Position numbers and translations under genes: made by a program. Shown here piece by piece: positions 61,708-64,000 of a stretch of DNA of 64,000 nt (positions are counted from its first letter, which is position 1; each line of letters opens with the position of its first letter). This stretch comes from Spartobacteria bacterium. Lineage in GTDB: Bacteria; Verrucomicrobiota; Verrucomicrobiia; Chthoniobacterales; UBA10450. The notes below the pieces were generated by a model. The model made no database searches. It saw nothing but the letters and a program-made list of their open reading frames with translations, and had not been told where the DNA came from. The DNA lies in assembly GCA_003134765.1 (NCBI GenBank), contig PLCM01000041.1:345023-409022 (forward strand), written 5' to 3'.

Positions 61708-62493
61708 CGAACGCACCACGCCACCATCTACACGGAGGGCGGCACCGTTCGTGGCCGAGCTGAGAGGGCTGCATATGAACACGACCATCGCCGCAACTTC
61801 GTCGGGCGTGGCGAAGCGTTTCAGCAACGAACTCGGCCGCGCTTTCTCGAAGAATTCCTTCTCGACCTGGTCACGCGTCTGGCCGGCTTGTTGCGCCAGC
61901 GAGCCGACGAAATCGTTCACGCCTTCGGACGCGGTCGGCCCGGGCAACACGGCGTTGCAGGTGACGCCGGTGCCGGCGCAGGTCTCGGCGATCCCCCGCG
62001 CGACCGCGATCTGCGCCGTCTTGGTCACGCCGTAGTGAATCATCTCGGCCGGGATCTGAAGACCTGATTCACTCGAGATGAAAACGATCCGGCCCCAGTT
62101 GCACTCTTTCATCCGCGGCAGATAAGCGCGGCTCAACCGCACACCGCTCATGACGTTGACCTCGAAAAAGCGCAGCCATTCGGCGTCGGAGATTTCCTCG
62201 AACGGTTTCGGCTCGAATATCCCGAGGTTATTGACCAGAACATCAACCTCTGGAAAACGGCGGAGCGCTTCTTCCACGCCGGCGGCGCCACCGAGATCGG
62301 CGGCGAACGGCTCGAGCTGCGCGTTCGGGTTGTCCGCGCGGATGCGTTCGATGGCCCTTCGCACTCGCTCGTCGCTGCGCCCGTTCACAATGACGCGCGC
62401 CCCTTCCCGGGCGAGGGCGTTCGCGATGGCGAAGCCGATGCCGGCAGTCGAGCCGGAGACGAGCGCGAGTTTACCTGCGAGCTGAAGATCCAT
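61699..62493 (-). CDS. SDR-family NAD(P)-dependent oxidoreductase
   Basis: 264 residues. Rossmann GSTAGIGFAIA near residue 14, VDVLVNNLGI, catalytic Ser in FISSESGLQIP and YGVTK (Y..K) near 155-160. Resembles 3-oxoacyl-ACP reductase-like SDRs; the substrate is not determinable. The C-terminal segment SATNGAALRVDGGVVRSPF is typical. Confidence 0.9.
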   Translation of the reverse strand: MDLQLAGKLALVSGSTAGIGFAIANALAREGARVIVNGRSDERVRRAIERIRADNPNAQLEPFAADLGGAAGVEEALRRFPEVDVLVNNLGIFEPKPFEEISDAEWLRFFEVNVMSGVRLSRAYLPRMKECNWGRIVFISSESGLQIPAEMIHYGVTKTAQIAVARGIAETCAGTGVTCNAVLPGPTASEGVNDFVGSLAQQAGQTRDQVEKEFFEKARPSSLLKRFATPDEVAAMVVFICSPLSSATNGAALRVDGGVVRSPF

Positions 62494-62617
62494 GGTTGCT
62501 AGATAATGGGAGAAGTGACTTTCGGAAAGTGGCCCGCCACGGCGGGTTCGTCCATTGGCGAACTTGCGACCGGGTGTCGCGCTTCGATGCGCCCCAATCA
62601 GGGGATGGAGAGCCCGG

Positions 62618-64000
62618 TTAGTTTAGAGCGAAAATCTCGACGACGGCCACGCCCGTCGTGTCATTCACACCGCGCACTATCGCGGTATACTGCGCCCCGT
62701 TGGCCGGCAGCGACGCCACGATGGCCGACTCCAAATCGTTACTCGGGGGTACGCCCGTCGCAATGATCTCCGCTTCCTGATCGGTCCGCCAGTTGTTGTT
62801 CGACCCGATCAGTCCCCCGTTCGCATCTCGCATTTCCAGAGTCGGATCTGCCAGTTCCCCGGGAATACCCAACGATGGACCCAGCGCCAGGACGATTACC
62901 TTTTGCGCTGTCTGGCCAAGCACGATCGTTCCTGCGATCAAGACGTTGTCACCCGTTTGCACCAGTCCACGCGTCGCGATATTCGCCAGCTTCGAATCAA
63001 CCGTGCGATCCAGATCGTAAGCTTCCACCACTCCGAAGCCGGTGGTGTTGCTAACGCCTCTGACGATAGCCGTGTAGCCGGAGTTGTTGGCCGGCAGAGT
63101 CGCCACGATGGCTGACTCCAGATCGTTGGTCGGAGGTATGCCCGTCGCATTAATTTCCGCTTCCTGATCGCTCCGCCAGTTGTCGTTAGTGATCGTGACA
63201 AATCCGTTCGGACCGTGCAGTTCGAGGACGGGATCGGCGAGTTTTCCAGCGAGAGGCAGTGAAGGTCCAAGGGCGCGCACGATGACCTTCTTGGGTTGCG
63301 TGCCGGTGATAATGAAGCCGCCGATTAGAACGTTGTCGCCCGTCTCGACCAGAAGACGCGTCGAGAGGTTAGCAAGTGTGGTGGGTGATGGGGACGCCGA
63401 AACGTACAACTCCGCGCTCGTGAGGTAGGTGCCGCTATTGCCACTGATACCTCCTGCGACAAGCACCTGACCGGTAGACAGCAACGCCGCCGTATGTTCG
63501 GTGCGTGCGGTGGCGAGGCTGCCGGTCGTCGTCCAAGTCCCGCTCCCCGGATCGTACAGTTCCGCGCTCGCGAGAACGCTGCTTCCGTTATATCCTCCTG
63601 CGGCAAGGACCTTGCCGTCGGATAGCAAGGTTGCTGTGTGAGTCCAGCGCGCGGCACTGAGGCTGCCGGTGGCCGTCCAGGTACCGCTTGCCGGATCGTA
63701 CAGTTCCGTAGCCATGATAAGTTTGTCGCTGTTCGAACCGCCTGCGACGAGCACCTTGCCGTTGGACAGCAACGTCGCCGTGTGACTATCGCGTTTGGTG
63801 CCCATGCTGCCGGTCGCCGTCCAGGTACCGCTCGCGGGATCATACAGTTCCGCGCTCGTTAGATCGCCGCCGGGGCCCGTTCCTCCTGTGACGAGCACCC
63901 TGCCATTAGGCAGTAGCGTCATCGTGTGAGTCCAGCGCGCGAAATTGAGGCTGCCGGTGGCTGTCCAAGTCCCGCTCGCCGGATCATACAGTTCCGCGCT
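62618..64000 (-). CDS. Kelch-repeat protein with two 'LANISTR' domains (5' end off window)
   Basis: At least 460 residues visible; the start lies past the right edge. N-terminal part: repeats of [18 protein letters not shown]...[19 protein letters not shown] type (at least five Kelch units, about 55 residues each), forming a beta-propeller. Then two copies of the domain [20 protein letters not shown]...[20 protein letters not shown]. Probably secreted or surface bound. Shares the C-terminal domains with the gene at 59533. Confidence 0.85.
   Translation of the reverse strand, partial: SAELYDPASGTWTATGSLNFARWTHTMTLLPNGRVLVTGGTGPGGDLTSAELYDPASGTWTATGSMGTKRDSHTATLLSNGKVLVAGGSNSDKLIMATELYDPASGTWTATGSLSAARWTHTATLLSDGKVLAAGGYNGSSVLASAELYDPGSGTWTTTGSLATARTEHTAALLSTGQVLVAGGISGNSGTYLTSAELYVSASPSPTTLANLSTRLLVETGDNVLIGGFIITGTQPKKVIVRALGPSLPLAGKLADPVLELHGPNGFVTITNDNWRSDQEAEINATGIPPTNDLESAIVATLPANNSGYTAIVRGVSNTTGFGVVEAYDLDRTVDSKLANIATRGLVQTGDNVLIAGTIVLGQTAQKVIVLALGPSLGIPGELADPTLEMRDANGGLIGSNNNWRTDQEAEIIATGVPPSNDLESAIVASLPANGAQYTAIVRGVNDTTGVAVVEIFALN

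Overview
The window is about 60% G+C and looks like a chromosomal segment from a soil or freshwater Verrucomicrobiota bacterium, most likely Spartobacteria/Chthoniobacterales-like. This assignment is an inference. It rests on secreted proteins that share a roughly 120-residue 'LANISTR...GPSL...LADP.LELH' domain, on many 7-nt-period degenerate repeats, on REP-like palindromes, and on the housekeeping gene content. No plasmid, phage or rRNA genes are visible.

Layout. 1-3.5 kb (minus strand): rpmE, prfA, a yeast-type cytosine deaminase, prmC and murA. 3.5-16 kb (plus): an ANL ligase, a two-receiver regulator, ppk1 overlapping a polyphosphate-glucokinase-like gene, two VOC proteins, a DsbA-like/VKOR disulfide pair, SixA and a secreted phosphodiesterase. 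16-19.7 kb: two small membrane proteins, a radical SAM protein of the Tes/MJ0619 type and an Lgt homologue, possibly a lipid-modifying cluster. 20-25 kb: metal and solute transporters (VIT, an atypical NRAMP, DUF421, APC). 25.4-31.2 kb: tRNA-Leu(UAG), the glyoxylate operon aceB-aceA-aceK, then gene debris with a second partial tRNA-Leu copy. 31.2-40.7 kb: trxA-htrA divergent from an Rrf2 regulator across a palindromic operator, an MFS exporter, a GH25 lysozyme, and a cNMP-binding histidine kinase divergent from a class III cyclase-TPR protein. 41-44.2 kb: korA-korB, 2-oxoacid:ferredoxin oxidoreductase.

44-49.5 kb is a scarred accessory region. It holds a displaced copy of the korB 3' end, two toxin-antitoxin loci whose toxins are broken, a POT peptide transporter plus a stub of its 5' end, a Tat-exported phosphoesterase, and a third copy of the last nine korB codons. 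Right after that copy lies the most interesting locus, a tightly packed five-gene minus-strand operon (55374 to 49559): cytosine-C5 methyltransferase, phosphoribosyltransferase-like protein, P-loop ATPase of possible ORC/CDC6 type, a protein of unknown fold, and a Vsr-like endonuclease. It resembles a restriction/conflict system in which three poorly characterised genes sit between a methyltransferase and its patch-repair nuclease.

Downstream of the operon is an exact 23 x 21-nt degenerate tandem array (55685-56167). After that come a winged-helix-like protein, a GNAT acetyltransferase, two secreted surface proteins preceded by a perfect 10-bp-arm palindrome, a decayed alpha/beta hydrolase, an SDR dehydrogenase and a Kelch protein that runs off the right edge.
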